Shown in pieces: positions 24,533-33,611 of a stretch of DNA of 64,000 bases. The stretch's first letter is position 1, and every line of letters starts with the position of its first letter. The stretch is from Roseibium album (GTDB lineage: Bacteria > Pseudomonadota > Alphaproteobacteria > Rhizobiales > Stappiaceae). Below the pieces are notes generated by a model that was not told where the DNA came from, searched no databases, and saw only the letters and a list, made by a program, of their open reading frames with translations. Both the position numbers and the translations under genes were made by a program. The stretch lies in the NCBI GenBank assembly GCA_001404055.1, contig CXTY01000006.1, positions 104,782 through 168,781 on the forward strand, in the 5' to 3' direction.

Positions 24533-26152
24533 GTGACCAAACTGTTTGAAGCCCCGCTTTATCCCTATAAGCGCACAGCCGATCAGGACGCGGATATACC
24601 AGCCCGGCATCCGGTCGTCGTCATCGGCGCGGGGCCGGTTGGTCTTGCCATGGCAATCGACCTGGCCCAGGCGGATGTTCCGGTGGTGGTGCTGGATGAT
24701 AATGACAAGGTCAGTGTCGGTTCACGGGCGATCTGTTTTTCCAAGCGTTCTCTGGAAATTCTCGACAGATTGGGCTGCGGCGATGAGATGGTTCACAAGG
24801 GTGTGGTCTGGAATGTCGGCAAGGTCTTCTTTGGTGACCGGCAGGTCTATGACTTCAACCTGTTGCCTGAGGAAGGCCACAAGCGTCCCGCGTTCATCAA
24901 TCTCCAGCAATATTACTGCGAGCTCTACCTGGTCGAACGCATTCGTGCGTTGCAGGCGGAAGGCAAGCCTGTGGAGATCCGGGGCGGCAACACGGTCACA
25001 AATGTGACACAGATGTCCGATGGTGCGCTGCTGAGGGTCGACACCATCGATGGAGACTATGATCTTGAAGCTGACTGGTTGATTGCCTGTGACGGTGCAG
25101 GTTCCCCGACCCGCAGGATGTTGAATTTGGATTTTGTCGGCCGTGTCTTTGAAGACAATTTCCTGATTGCTGATGTGATCATGAAGGCCGATTTTCCAAC
25201 GGAGCGCTGGTTTTGGTTCGACCCGCCTTTCAACAAGGATCAATCAGCTCTCTTGCACAAACAGCCCGACGGCGTCTGGCGGATCGACTTGCAGCTTGGT
25301 TGGGACATCGACAAGGAAGAAGAAAAGAAACCTGAGAACGTCATTCCGCGGCTCAAGCAGATGCTCGGCGATGAGGTTGAGTTCGATCTGGAATGGGTGT
25401 CGATCTACACTTTCCAGTGTCGGCGAATGGAAAAATTCCGCCACGGTCGCGTGATTTTTGCCGGTGACAGCGCGCATCAGGTGTCTCCCTTCGGGGCAAG
25501 GGGCGCCAACTCCGGGTTTCAGGATGTCGATAACCTCGGCTGGAAACTGAAGCTTGTCCTGGAAGGCAAAGCACCCGACACGTTGCTGGACAGTTATGCT
25601 TTTGAGCGTGAGCTGGGCGCAGACGAGAACATTCTGCAAAGTTCAAGATCAACCGATTTCATAACACCCAAATCAGAAATCAGCCGGATCTTCAGGGATG
25701 CAGTATTGGATCTTTCTGAACACCATGCATTTGCCCGGCCTCTGGTGAATTCGGGCCGCTTGTCGGTGCCTTGTATCTATGACGGTTCACCACTTAACAG
25801 TCCTGAAAGTGAAGAACTTCCTGAACGCACGCGCCCAGGCAGTCCAGCACCGGATGCGCCGTTGAAGCGGTCCTGGTTGCTCGATCAGCTCACCGGAGAC
25901 TTTGTCCTGCTTGGGATAGGATGTGCCATACCCAATAAGACAGAACGACTAGGTGTGAGCATCAAAGGTTTGAGTGTTGGTGTTGTTGAGATCGGCCCGG
26001 AAATGAGAGAACGCTACCTTGGCGATGCATCGCAAGCGGTCTATCTGATCCGTCCTGATCAACACGTAGCTGCGCGCTGGACCAGTCTCGATTGGAACAA
26101 AATCGAGCAGGCTCTCGCGACTGCGCTTGGAAGTGGAGACCGGACAAAGTGA
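24533..26152 (+). CDS. FAD-dependent aromatic monooxygenase, MhpA/PheA/TfdB family
   Basis: 539 residues from a GTG with a GGAGA site upstream. The dinucleotide fold VVVIGAGPVGLAMAIDLAQ (residues 28-46), the middle LIACDGAGSPTRRMLNL (DG motif) and the ribose-binding VIFAGDSAHQVSPFGARGAN mark a group A flavoprotein hydroxylase. Such enzymes put a hydroxyl on phenolic acids. Next to hmgA and fahA, one idea is formation of homogentisate from hydroxyphenylacetate, but close relatives in similar clusters have no proven substrate. The downstream DUF2783 gene overlaps its stop codon. Confidence 0.85.
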   Translation: MTKLFEAPLYPYKRTADQDADIPARHPVVVIGAGPVGLAMAIDLAQADVPVVVLDDNDKVSVGSRAICFSKRSLEILDRLGCGDEMVHKGVVWNVGKVFFGDRQVYDFNLLPEEGHKRPAFINLQQYYCELYLVERIRALQAEGKPVEIRGGNTVTNVTQMSDGALLRVDTIDGDYDLEADWLIACDGAGSPTRRMLNLDFVGRVFEDNFLIADVIMKADFPTERWFWFDPPFNKDQSALLHKQPDGVWRIDLQLGWDIDKEEEKKPENVIPRLKQMLGDEVEFDLEWVSIYTFQCRRMEKFRHGRVIFAGDSAHQVSPFGARGANSGFQDVDNLGWKLKLVLEGKAPDTLLDSYAFERELGADENILQSSRSTDFITPKSEISRIFRDAVLDLSEHHAFARPLVNSGRLSVPCIYDGSPLNSPESEELPERTRPGSPAPDAPLKRSWLLDQLTGDFVLLGIGCAIPNKTERLGVSIKGLSVGVVEIGPEMRERYLGDASQAVYLIRPDQHVAARWTSLDWNKIEQALATALGSGDRTK

Positions 26153-26340
26153 CAAACGACATATCGGCGCCCAATATAGAACAACCAGATGCGTTTTACG
26201 CTGATTTGCTTGCTGCTCATGAGGGGCTTAGCAAGGCAGAAAGCGACGCATTCAATGCCCGGCTGATATTGCTGATGGCCAACCAGCTAGGAGACCGTCA
26301 AATATTGGCTGATCTTCTTGTTGCTGCACGACCGGCTTGA
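26149..26340 (+). CDS. DUF2783 small protein
   Basis: 63 residues from the GTG at 26149, overlapping the monooxygenase stop (GTGA), so translation is coupled. The sequence YADLLAAHEGLSKAESDAFN followed by ARLILLMANQLGD is the hallmark of DUF2783, small helical proteins nearly always encoded after FAD monooxygenases of this cluster. It may be a partner or assembly factor of the enzyme; no activity is known. Confidence 0.75.
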   Translation: MTNDISAPNIEQPDAFYADLLAAHEGLSKAESDAFNARLILLMANQLGDRQILADLLVAARPA

Positions 26341-26651
26341 ATTCGATTTGGAGAGAGATCGGAAATGAATTTGACCGGCATTTTCCACCCCTGGTAAAAC
26401 CGGTGGAGTGTGTGAAGTGAGTCGTAAATGCAGCTGTAACTAGTATTTATTGGGGTTTTCTTTAAAGAACCGCGGCATTTGATTTAATTCGGGCAAAAAA
26501 AGTTCAACTAAATTTTGGGCTTATGTCTTTGTGCACTAAGCCAAAACCAGTTTTGATTTAATTCACCGTGTGAATGACAATTGGACCAAGAAGAGCATTC
26601 ACCAATTGTTTAACCGGTTTCCCTTTCAATTGAACAAAGTGTTGGGGAAAC
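26341..26651. other. AT-rich leader before the chemoreceptor gene
   Basis: About 310 bp with no gene. A short hairpin (CCACC at 26391-26395 against GGTGG at about 26401-26405) has no T run. The rest is AT-rich and presumably holds the chemoreceptor promoter; I see no clear consensus boxes. Confidence 0.4.
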
Positions 26652-29096
26652 ATGACCAAGTTACTTACACCATTAAAGAATGCGCGCTTCTCGGCGAAAG
26701 TCGGTGGCGGGTTTGTTACGATGATCCTGGTAGCAGCTGCCGTTGGCGCTGTTGGAACCGTTGCGATCCTCGGCTTAAGGGCGCAATCCGATGTCAGCGC
26801 CAAAGCAACGACATCGATGGCGAACCTTCAGCAGGTTGCTCAGGCTCAGGAAGCCTACCTTTCGGGCCGAAGTCCGGAACTGGCCGAAGCCGCCAGCACG
26901 CAGATCAACCAGCTTGAAACATCGCTTGTCTCGCTGGATCAGGTCTCCGGTGAGGGAGCTGGCCATGAAGCAACGACTGAAGCCATCGCTCTTGTCAGCC
27001 AGCTGAACAGCGAATTCGGCGGCGTAGTGTCAGCCGTGGAGAACCGGCAGGCGCAGGTAGACAAGTTGTTGCGATCCGCCGTCGGGCTGGAAACGCTTGC
27101 AACAGGCATCACCGACAGGATGACCAAGATCCAGCGTGATGCTGGGGGAGCGGCCAAGAAGGCCTCCGGCACCCGTAACCGTGCCGACAAGGTTGGCCGT
27201 ATGCTGTCGGACATGGAAGACAAGTCTGCCGATCTCAACGCGATGATTGCCGACGCAGGTGAGGGTACAGACCTGAGCCCTGAATCAGCTCAAGTCTTGC
27301 TCGACGGCACCAAGACCATCGCCAAATACGCCAAGAAATCAGCGAAGCTCAAGGTTGACGGTGTTGATGCGGCAAAGATGAAAGAGCTGGCAGCTATGGC
27401 CAAGGCTCTGTCGGACAAATTGCCCAAACCAGCAGAAAAGGATGCAAAAAGCGGACCTATCGCTGCTGCGCTTGCGGCCGAGGCAGCATCAGAGCTGATG
27501 AAGGTCCATGATCAGGCATCTCAATTGCGCAAAGTGGTTTATGTCGCAGCTGACAAGGCCAAGAAGGTCGCCGGCAAGGCGCAATCCAAGCTCGGCATCG
27601 TTGATCTTGTGAACGTCAACGCGACCAAATTCCTGCGAGCCTCACTGGAAATCCGCTCGGTGACCATGGAGTTCTTTGCGGGCTTTGAATCCATGGGGGC
27701 GGACGAAGTCACCACACGGATCGGGATTCTTCGCAACCTCTCCAATACACTGAAAGCTGACAGCGCGGCGTTCCCGGAAATCACCGACTCCGTTGCAGCG
27801 ATCGAACAGGAAGTTGGCGCCTACGAAGCCGAGTTCGCCGAAATGGTGATCGCCAAGGAAGTCTTTGATGCCAAACGCGCATCGCTGGTTACCATTTCCG
27901 ACAAGGTGCGCAGCGTGATTACGGCTTTGACCGAGGCGCAATCTGCAAGTGCTTATTCTCGTGCTGATACAGCTCTTGTCTTGATCGCGGCGGCTCTTGC
28001 CGCCGCAGTGATTGTTGGCGGTTTGCTGACTTTCGTGGTCTCGCTTGTCATCACCAAGCCAACACGTACCTTGACTGAAGCCATGGGCCGATTGGCTGAG
28101 GGGGACACGGATGTAGCCATCCCCTCGACAGACCAGCGTGATGAAATCGGCGACATGAGCCGCACCGTCCAGGTATTCCAGGAAAATGCACGTGACCGCG
28201 TTCGCCTGGAAGGTGAAGCAAGTGCCGCCCAGGACGCGCAGAATGCACGCCAGGAAGAAGTTGATCACCTGATCCACGGTTTTCGTGAGGAGATTCAAGG
28301 TCTCCTGAGTGCGCTGGATGAAACTGCAGCTGGCATGACCGGCACAGCATCGTCACTTGGCAGCATTGCCGAAAATAGCGCTGAACAGGCCGGTGACACG
28401 TCGCGGGTCAGTGAAGATGCCAGCATGAGCGTTGAAAATGTTGCTGGCGCTGCAGAAGAGCTTTCTGCTTCGATTGCCGAGATCGGTGAGCAGGTACGCC
28501 GGTCTTCCGACATTGTCACAACGGCAACCGGCGCCGTTCGCGAGACCAATGGCAAGGTTCAGGGACTGGCGGAATCCGCGACCAAGATCGGCGAAGTCGT
28601 CAGCCTCATCCAGGCCATTGCCGAACAGACCAATCTCCTGGCATTGAATGCCACGATTGAAGCTGCGCGTGCCGGTGACGCGGGCAAGGGCTTTGCGGTC
28701 GTGGCTGCTGAGGTCAAGGAACTTGCGAACCAGACGTCGAAGGCGACGGAAGAGATTTCATCGCAGATCCATACCATTCAGGAATCCACCTCAGATGCCG
28801 TGACGGCAATCGGGGCGATTTCCGATACGATGGAGGAGGTCAACGGCTATACGCAAGGTATCTCGGCGGCTGTCACCCAGCAGGGCGCGGCCACGAACGA
28901 GATTTCGGGCAACGTTCACCGTGCTGCCGAAAGTACGTTGGCAGTGAAATCCAACATGTCATTGCTTGCGCAGGCCGTGGATGAAACCAAGGACGCCTCC
29001 GGCAATGTGCTGGCTGCATCCGACGATCTGAGCAACAGGAGCACAGCCCTGAAGGATGGAATCGAAACCTTCCTCAGCCGGGTCTCCGCTGCTTAA
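26652..29096 (+). CDS. Methyl-accepting chemotaxis protein
   Basis: 814 residues. TM1 is at about 17-40 ([20 protein letters not shown]). A long, mainly helical periplasmic region of about 390 residues has a Lys/Ala-rich middle ([13 protein letters not shown]), and TM2 is at about 437-460. A HAMP domain ([19 protein letters not shown]) and the signalling helical hairpin follow. The conserved tip [19 protein letters not shown] is intact, so it should control CheA/CheW. There is no C-terminal CheR-binding pentapeptide. The periplasmic domain is longer than in most receptors, so it probably belongs to a multi-helix sensor class; the ligand is unknown. Codes alone, closed by a strong terminator. 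Confidence 0.93.
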   Translation: MTKLLTPLKNARFSAKVGGGFVTMILVAAAVGAVGTVAILGLRAQSDVSAKATTSMANLQQVAQAQEAYLSGRSPELAEAASTQINQLETSLVSLDQVSGEGAGHEATTEAIALVSQLNSEFGGVVSAVENRQAQVDKLLRSAVGLETLATGITDRMTKIQRDAGGAAKKASGTRNRADKVGRMLSDMEDKSADLNAMIADAGEGTDLSPESAQVLLDGTKTIAKYAKKSAKLKVDGVDAAKMKELAAMAKALSDKLPKPAEKDAKSGPIAAALAAEAASELMKVHDQASQLRKVVYVAADKAKKVAGKAQSKLGIVDLVNVNATKFLRASLEIRSVTMEFFAGFESMGADEVTTRIGILRNLSNTLKADSAAFPEITDSVAAIEQEVGAYEAEFAEMVIAKEVFDAKRASLVTISDKVRSVITALTEAQSASAYSRADTALVLIAAALAAAVIVGGLLTFVVSLVITKPTRTLTEAMGRLAEGDTDVAIPSTDQRDEIGDMSRTVQVFQENARDRVRLEGEASAAQDAQNARQEEVDHLIHGFREEIQGLLSALDETAAGMTGTASSLGSIAENSAEQAGDTSRVSEDASMSVENVAGAAEELSASIAEIGEQVRRSSDIVTTATGAVRETNGKVQGLAESATKIGEVVSLIQAIAEQTNLLALNATIEAARAGDAGKGFAVVAAEVKELANQTSKATEEISSQIHTIQESTSDAVTAIGAISDTMEEVNGYTQGISAAVTQQGAATNEISGNVHRAAESTLAVKSNMSLLAQAVDETKDASGNVLAASDDLSNRSTALKDGIETFLSRVSAA

Positions 29097-29118
29097 GAGA
29101 AATTGAACTGGTAAAGTG

Positions 29119-29151
29119 AAACCGCCGGCTTTTCAGTCGGCGGTTTTTTTT
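29119..29151 (+). terminator. Rho-independent terminator of the chemoreceptor gene
   Basis: AAACCGCCG (29119-29127) pairs perfectly with CGGCGGTTT (29138-29146) around a 10-base loop, followed by a run of T to 29151. It lies 22 bp after the chemoreceptor stop codon. Confidence 0.9.
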
Positions 29152-29394
29152 GTTTGAAAACCATTGAAAATGAGACCCAAGGTGCCGATCATTTCGCAGA
29201 TCGAACAAATCTTTCTTAAATTGTGTTTACAAAAATTAAAACTTTAGATTGAGTTTCCTGTTTGCTTAGATATCCTCTTATCGACGATTTTGTCGGGTGA
29301 AGACCTGCTTCAGCAGGCCATTTGTAGTTTGTTGCCAAAGCTCGTGATCGTCGACCGTGGAAGGCCGTTTGAGCCGAAACAAGGAGCAAAACCT

Positions 29395-30606
29395 ATGACG
29401 ATCACTGAAACGCAAGCGACTGACGAAAAGTCATACCCAGTCTTTGCTCCTTACGCACAGCAGGGTGGAAAGCTCGTCGGTACCGACAGCGTGGGAAACA
29501 GCCAGCAGGGAATAGTGGCAGTATCGGCTGACGGGAACACCGCTGTTGTCGGGGGAAGCAACGATGCGGAGGGCACGGGAGCTGTGTGGATATTCACCAG
29601 ATCTGGTGACGCCTGGTCCCAACAGGGGAGCAAGCTTACGGGCTCAGACTGCGTCGGGGCCACAGGTCTGGGGACATCGGTCGGCATATCGTCTGATGGC
29701 AATACGGTGATTGCCGGCGGCAGCGGCGACAATGGTATTGTCGGTGCTGCCTGGGTATTTACCAGAACGAGCGGGATCTGGACCCAGCAGGGCAACAAGC
29801 TGGTTGGAAGTCACCCTGTAGGAGATTCCATGCAAGGTGGATCAGTCGCCATTTCAGCTGACGGCAATACTGCGGCCGTCGGCGGCAATGGGGACGAGTT
29901 CGGTATCGGTGCTGTCTGGATCTTCACGCGCTCGCAAGGGGGTTGGTCTCAGACCGGCAGCAAACTGACCGGATCAGGTTACAGCGGCAAGGCAAACCAG
30001 GGTAGCTCTCTTGCGATGTCCGATGACGGCAAGACTTTAATTGTTGGAAGTGCAATTGAAACGAACGTGAATGCACCGATATGGGTTTTTGTCGAAGCTG
30101 GTGGCTGGCAGCAACAGGGTAACTACCTGACAGCAACAGATGCTGTTACCAATCCCAACGGGCAGAACACGTCAGTGGGCGTGTCAGGAGATGGCAACAC
30201 CCTCGTTCTTGGAGAAAACCAGGACGACGCCCAGAGAGGTGCCACCTGGATATTTACCCGCAGCGGCAATGCATGGAGCCAGCAGGGAAGTAAAATGGTC
30301 GGCGCAGGCGCGACCGGCAAAGCCGCGCAAGGGTGTTCAGTCTCAATCTCGGCCGATGGCGATACAGCGATTGTTGGTGGCAACACGGACAATGGCGATT
30401 TGGGAGCAGTCTGGGTCTATCAGCGAAACGCAGGCAACTGGCTGCAGTGCGGCGAAAAACTTGTTGGCACCGGTGCAAGCGGCGCGGCTCTCCAGGGAAA
30501 TTCCGTTGCGCTTTCAGGAGACGCCCGAACAATTCTGTCAGGTGGTTCAGGTGACAACGGCATGGCCGGAGCGACATGGGTTTTTGCTGCACAATTCATC
30601 ACTTGA
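29395..30606 (+). CDS. Seven-repeat FG-GAP-like beta-propeller protein
   Basis: 403 residues from the ATG at 29395, chosen for AAGGAG at 29381-29386; an in-frame upstream start at 29290 lacks one. The protein consists of seven tandem repeats of about 53-55 residues, each built on QQGxKLxGxDxVG, VAISADGNTAxVGG, a DNGxxGAxW core and VFTRSGxxW. Seven repeats suit one complete seven-bladed propeller. No signal peptide, transmembrane segment or catalytic motif is visible. The N-terminal 25 residues are polar. It may be a cytoplasmic scaffold, or be secreted by a type I route (not seen). No partner genes are adjacent. Confidence 0.75.
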   Translation: MTITETQATDEKSYPVFAPYAQQGGKLVGTDSVGNSQQGIVAVSADGNTAVVGGSNDAEGTGAVWIFTRSGDAWSQQGSKLTGSDCVGATGLGTSVGISSDGNTVIAGGSGDNGIVGAAWVFTRTSGIWTQQGNKLVGSHPVGDSMQGGSVAISADGNTAAVGGNGDEFGIGAVWIFTRSQGGWSQTGSKLTGSGYSGKANQGSSLAMSDDGKTLIVGSAIETNVNAPIWVFVEAGGWQQQGNYLTATDAVTNPNGQNTSVGVSGDGNTLVLGENQDDAQRGATWIFTRSGNAWSQQGSKMVGAGATGKAAQGCSVSISADGDTAIVGGNTDNGDLGAVWVYQRNAGNWLQCGEKLVGTGASGAALQGNSVALSGDARTILSGGSGDNGMAGATWVFAAQFIT

Positions 30607-30783
30607 TCGCGCGTAGACGGATTTTGTAGCCTGCTGTGAACGAACGGCAAATTTGAATCGCATTTGCCAAACGTGGGCACGCTGAAGTACCTAATCGCGT
30701 TCGCTGGGAAACCCGGTGGTCCAGGTGCCCGAACTGTTGACTTGTCTTCAGAAAAAGTATTTTGACTGGAAAACTGAATAAGG

Positions 30784-30828
30784 GTCAGAGTGAGAGAATT
30801 TGAACCTCCGATCTCTTCGTTCCGAACG
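30784..30828 (-). repeat. Degenerate 3' half of tRNA-Pro(CGG), old attachment-site scar
   Basis: Read on the minus strand, the piece begins in the anticodon loop (GTTCGGAACG) and runs through a T-arm (GGAGGTTCAAAT) to TCACTCTGACC. It aligns with the better-preserved copy at 41645-41691. There is no 5' half, so it is not a tRNA gene. It lies in a 337 bp gap with no other feature between the propeller gene and the AKR-RidA gene. Confidence 0.55.
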
Positions 30829-30943
30829 TGAAGGAAGGGGGGCAATTCTGTGGCATCAACTTGTTGATTGTTGAGGGAATTTTCCGAAAAATTGACGATT
30901 TGCACGCCTAACTTACCTCGTCTTCATCAGCAAAAATTCCCCT

Positions 30944-32425
30944 CTAGCTAGTTTCCTGCGAGTGGTCGCACACGAGCGCCTCTGCTTCGATCTCGACCTT
31001 GTGGTCTCCGATCAGTCCAGCCACGACGACGAGTGTGTTGGCTGGTTTGATGTCCGAAAAGACACGTCCATGGGCCCTGGAAATATCAAACACATCGTTT
31101 TCGTCAGTGATATAGATCCGGGTGCGCACAACATCTGTTGTGCTGGCACCTAGCGCGGCGAGCGCAGCAAGGATTTTGTCGAGAATGAAGGTGGTCTGAG
31201 CCGCGGCATCGTTCGGCGCGACTGCCCGAGAGGTTCCGGCAACCGCAGTCGTGCCGGAAACAAGGATCCGGTCACCGATCCGGTGGGCGCGGCAATACCC
31301 GGCGATCTCTTCCCAGTCTGATCCAGTCAGGACATGTTTAGCATCTGGCCGGTGCGGGGCGGGGGCCGCATCGTGGGCTCGTGGCAATTTCATAAGGTGA
31401 TGGCTGAGATCCCCGGAAGCAGTCAGGAAGGGTGGACGGCGGTATTCGTCACCGCAGTCGCCGGGAACCTGTACTGTCTGGGAAAAGGCTTCGTCCATCT
31501 GGGCATGATCTGCCTCGTCCAATGAAAAGGCGAACAGTCTGGCGTTATCAGCCATGTGTTCGTTTTCACCCAGCCGGGCACCGACGATGGCTCCGGCAAC
31601 AGCAGGCTGCTCCAGCACCCAGCGGGTCGCGACATTGGCGATGGACACGCCATATTTATGGGCAATTGTGTTGGCTGCACGAAGAATGACCTGGAAGCCA
31701 TCCCAGCCACCGGCAGCATCGATGAACCGTTTGTATTTCATCTTCGACCAGTCGGCGATATCGGTGGGTTCTGATTTGCCAAGCCAACGGTCGGACAAAA
31801 AGCCACCACACAAGGTGCCATAAGCCAGCAATCGCACGTCTTGGTCCGCGCACAGGTCTGATAAAGGGCCGAGAGCCCGCCGATCGATCATTGAGAACGA
31901 CACCTGGTTGGTGACGAGCGGAATCCCGTCGGCCAGCGCGAGACGCAAATGCGCGGCATCGAAATTGGTGACACCAAGAGCCTTGATCAGCCCCTCTTCC
32001 TTAAGCCGCGTCATCTCGTGAAGCGCATCCAGCCAGGCTGGGTGCGCGAAGCTCCACCAGTGAAATTGCAGAAGGTCGACGCAGTCCGTGCCGAGCCGGT
32101 CGAGCCGTTCCTGAACACCGGCGCGCACCACGTCGGCCGTCATCGGCCCGGGCTCCGGGCACCACTTAGTGAAGATCTGCGGGCACTTTTCTCCAGTATG
32201 CCGGGCGAGCAGGCGGCCAGAGATGATCTCCGCGCTGCCATAATGATCCGCCATATCGAACGTAGAAAACCCGCCGTTCAAATAGGCTTCCAGGTGGTCC
32301 GCCCCTATCTCGGGATCCATCGTTGTGCCGTCTTTCTCAATGTCGGCAACCTGCCATAGGCCTGTGAGAATGCGGCTGATCTCCAGGCCGTCGGCAAGAG
32401 TCTGGCGCGGCGGATGGGCGGTCAT
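30944..32425 (-). CDS. Aldo-keto reductase fused to a RidA (YjgF) domain
   Basis: 493 residues. Residues 1-330 are an aldo-keto reductase with the complete tetrad D57 and Y62 (FDMADHYGSAE), K87 (IFTKW) and H122 (LLQFHWW). Residues about 365-490 are a RidA/YjgF/UK114 domain, with TFILDKILAALAALGAS, the conserved Arg in VRTRIYITD, and a late ALVCDHS segment in the usual Glu region. AKRs reduce carbonyls with NADPH; RidA proteins hydrolyse reactive enamines/imines. The fusion suggests handling of an imine and the ketone it yields. It is divergent from the GntR and ABC-transporter genes and ends 13 bp before the GntR stop on the same strand. Confidence 0.85.
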   Translation of the reverse strand: MTAHPPRQTLADGLEISRILTGLWQVADIEKDGTTMDPEIGADHLEAYLNGGFSTFDMADHYGSAEIISGRLLARHTGEKCPQIFTKWCPEPGPMTADVVRAGVQERLDRLGTDCVDLLQFHWWSFAHPAWLDALHEMTRLKEEGLIKALGVTNFDAAHLRLALADGIPLVTNQVSFSMIDRRALGPLSDLCADQDVRLLAYGTLCGGFLSDRWLGKSEPTDIADWSKMKYKRFIDAAGGWDGFQVILRAANTIAHKYGVSIANVATRWVLEQPAVAGAIVGARLGENEHMADNARLFAFSLDEADHAQMDEAFSQTVQVPGDCGDEYRRPPFLTASGDLSHHLMKLPRAHDAAPAPHRPDAKHVLTGSDWEEIAGYCRAHRIGDRILVSGTTAVAGTSRAVAPNDAAAQTTFILDKILAALAALGASTTDVVRTRIYITDENDVFDISRAHGRVFSDIKPANTLVVVAGLIGDHKVEIEAEALVCDHSQETS

Positions 32426-32437
32426 GGAGGAGATCCT

Positions 32438-33088
32438 TCAGGTTTCGGGCAGGAGCAGCTTGAAGCTGCGTTCAATGTCTTGGGCAAGGGCCTTTTGGGC
32501 GGCTGCGCGGTTGTTAGCGCGCAAGGCCGATATGATTTCCGCGTGATGGATGTGTTCCGGAATTTCCGAGGCGGCTTTTTCCTGGACAACGAGATTTAGA
32601 AACGCGCCGTATTGCAGCCAGAGAGCCTCGACCAGAGGCAGGATCACCCGGGAACGGGATTGCCGGTAAAGCGTGAAATGGAATTCGTAGTTTTGCGTCA
32701 GGTCCGGCAGATTACCTTGAGGTCTTGGCCGCGCAATGATGGCTGCCAGCGTCTCTATCACCGCCTCATCCATCTGGTCCATCGCTTCTTCAAGCAATAT
32801 GGCCTCCAGGGCGAGCCGGGCGGATTTCAATTCACGCATTCGGTCTGCGTCGAAGGGGGGGACTTCGAGGGTTCGGCTTGGCGTATCGACCAGAGCGCCT
32901 TCGGCCACGAGGCGGCGGACGGCCTCGCGGACCGGCGTCATGGAGGTACCGAGCTGATCGGCAAGTGTTCGAAGGCTTACGCTTTCGCCGGGTGCAAAGG
33001 CCCCACGGGTAAAGGCCTCACGCAAAGCATCATAAACACTTTCCCTCAGTTTCGACTGGTCGATCCTGGCGATCTTTGGCTCGTTCAT
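32438..33088 (-). CDS. GntR family transcriptional regulator, FCD type
   Basis: 216 residues from the ATG at 33088 (upstream AGGCAGGG site); an in-frame TTG at 33127 is less likely. The N-terminal winged helix includes SLRTLADQLGTSMTPVREAV and the C-terminal FCD domain ends in ALAQDIERSFKLLLPET. It lies 12 bp from the AKR-RidA gene on the same strand and is divergent from the TIGR04076 gene, so it most likely controls both sides of the locus. The ligand is unknown, presumably the imported compound. Confidence 0.9.
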   Translation of the reverse strand: MNEPKIARIDQSKLRESVYDALREAFTRGAFAPGESVSLRTLADQLGTSMTPVREAVRRLVAEGALVDTPSRTLEVPPFDADRMRELKSARLALEAILLEEAMDQMDEAVIETLAAIIARPRPQGNLPDLTQNYEFHFTLYRQSRSRVILPLVEALWLQYGAFLNLVVQEKAASEIPEHIHHAEIISALRANNRAAAQKALAQDIERSFKLLLPET

Positions 33089-33120
33089 GACCCTGCCTTC
33101 AGCCGTGATGGCTTCTAGTC

Positions 33121-33156
33121 TTGACAATTCGGATTTGAGATATGGTATAAAATATC
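33121..33156 (+). promoter_or_regulatory. Promoter with overlapping palindrome for the TIGR04076-AKR-ABC operon
   Basis: TTGACA (33121-33126) and an AT-rich -10-like TATAAA (33146-33151) are 19 bases apart. GATAT (33139-33143) and ATATC (33152-33156) form an 18-bp symmetric site covering the -10 region. This suits a GntR-type repressor encoded next door. Spacing is longer than ideal, so the exact promoter is uncertain. Confidence 0.5.
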
Positions 33157-33200
33157 ACACATCACAAGCAAGGCGCCAAATCAAAAAAGTGGGGAGCGCG

Positions 33201-33611
33201 GTGGCGGAAGACCTTAAGGGGACGAACAATGCGCCGGAGGCCGAAACCGACGATGGGTTCTGGCTGTATGACCTGAAAGTCGAAACGGTTCTGGATGGCC
33301 GCACGCCGGTCTGCCGGCATATCGAGGGTGAGAGCTTCACCGTTGAGGGTGAGGCGCTGGTCTTTGGTGCTGGCCAGCGGGTGTCCATGTATGCGCTGGC
33401 CGCCGTTCTTCCGCTGCTCTCAGCCAAACAGCGACCGACAAATCCGAACGATTGGATGAGCACTGACGCGGAGATAGCCTGTCCCGACCCCCACTGCGGC
33501 GGGCGGTTCCGGATCACGCGGACAGAAAAGCGTTGGTTCAGCCATGCCGAAACCACAGGACTGCCGGACCAGCGCAGCACGCCCTACTGGCAAAAGGATG
33601 GTTCAGAATGA
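33201..33611 (+). CDS. TIGR04076 family protein
   Basis: 136 residues from a GTG at 33201 with GGGGAG upstream; an in-frame start at 33087 would run through the promoter. The core LKVETVLDGRTPVCRHIEGE and EIACPDPHCGGRFRITR resemble the TIGR04076 family of small Cys-containing proteins, some of which may bind metals or act with aldo-keto reductases. Cys residues in CPDPHC could bind a metal. Its stop overlaps the next start by four bases (ATGA). Function is unknown; its place at the head of the operon suggests a role next to the AKR. Confidence 0.68.
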   Translation: MAEDLKGTNNAPEAETDDGFWLYDLKVETVLDGRTPVCRHIEGESFTVEGEALVFGAGQRVSMYALAAVLPLLSAKQRPTNPNDWMSTDAEIACPDPHCGGRFRITRTEKRWFSHAETTGLPDQRSTPYWQKDGSE

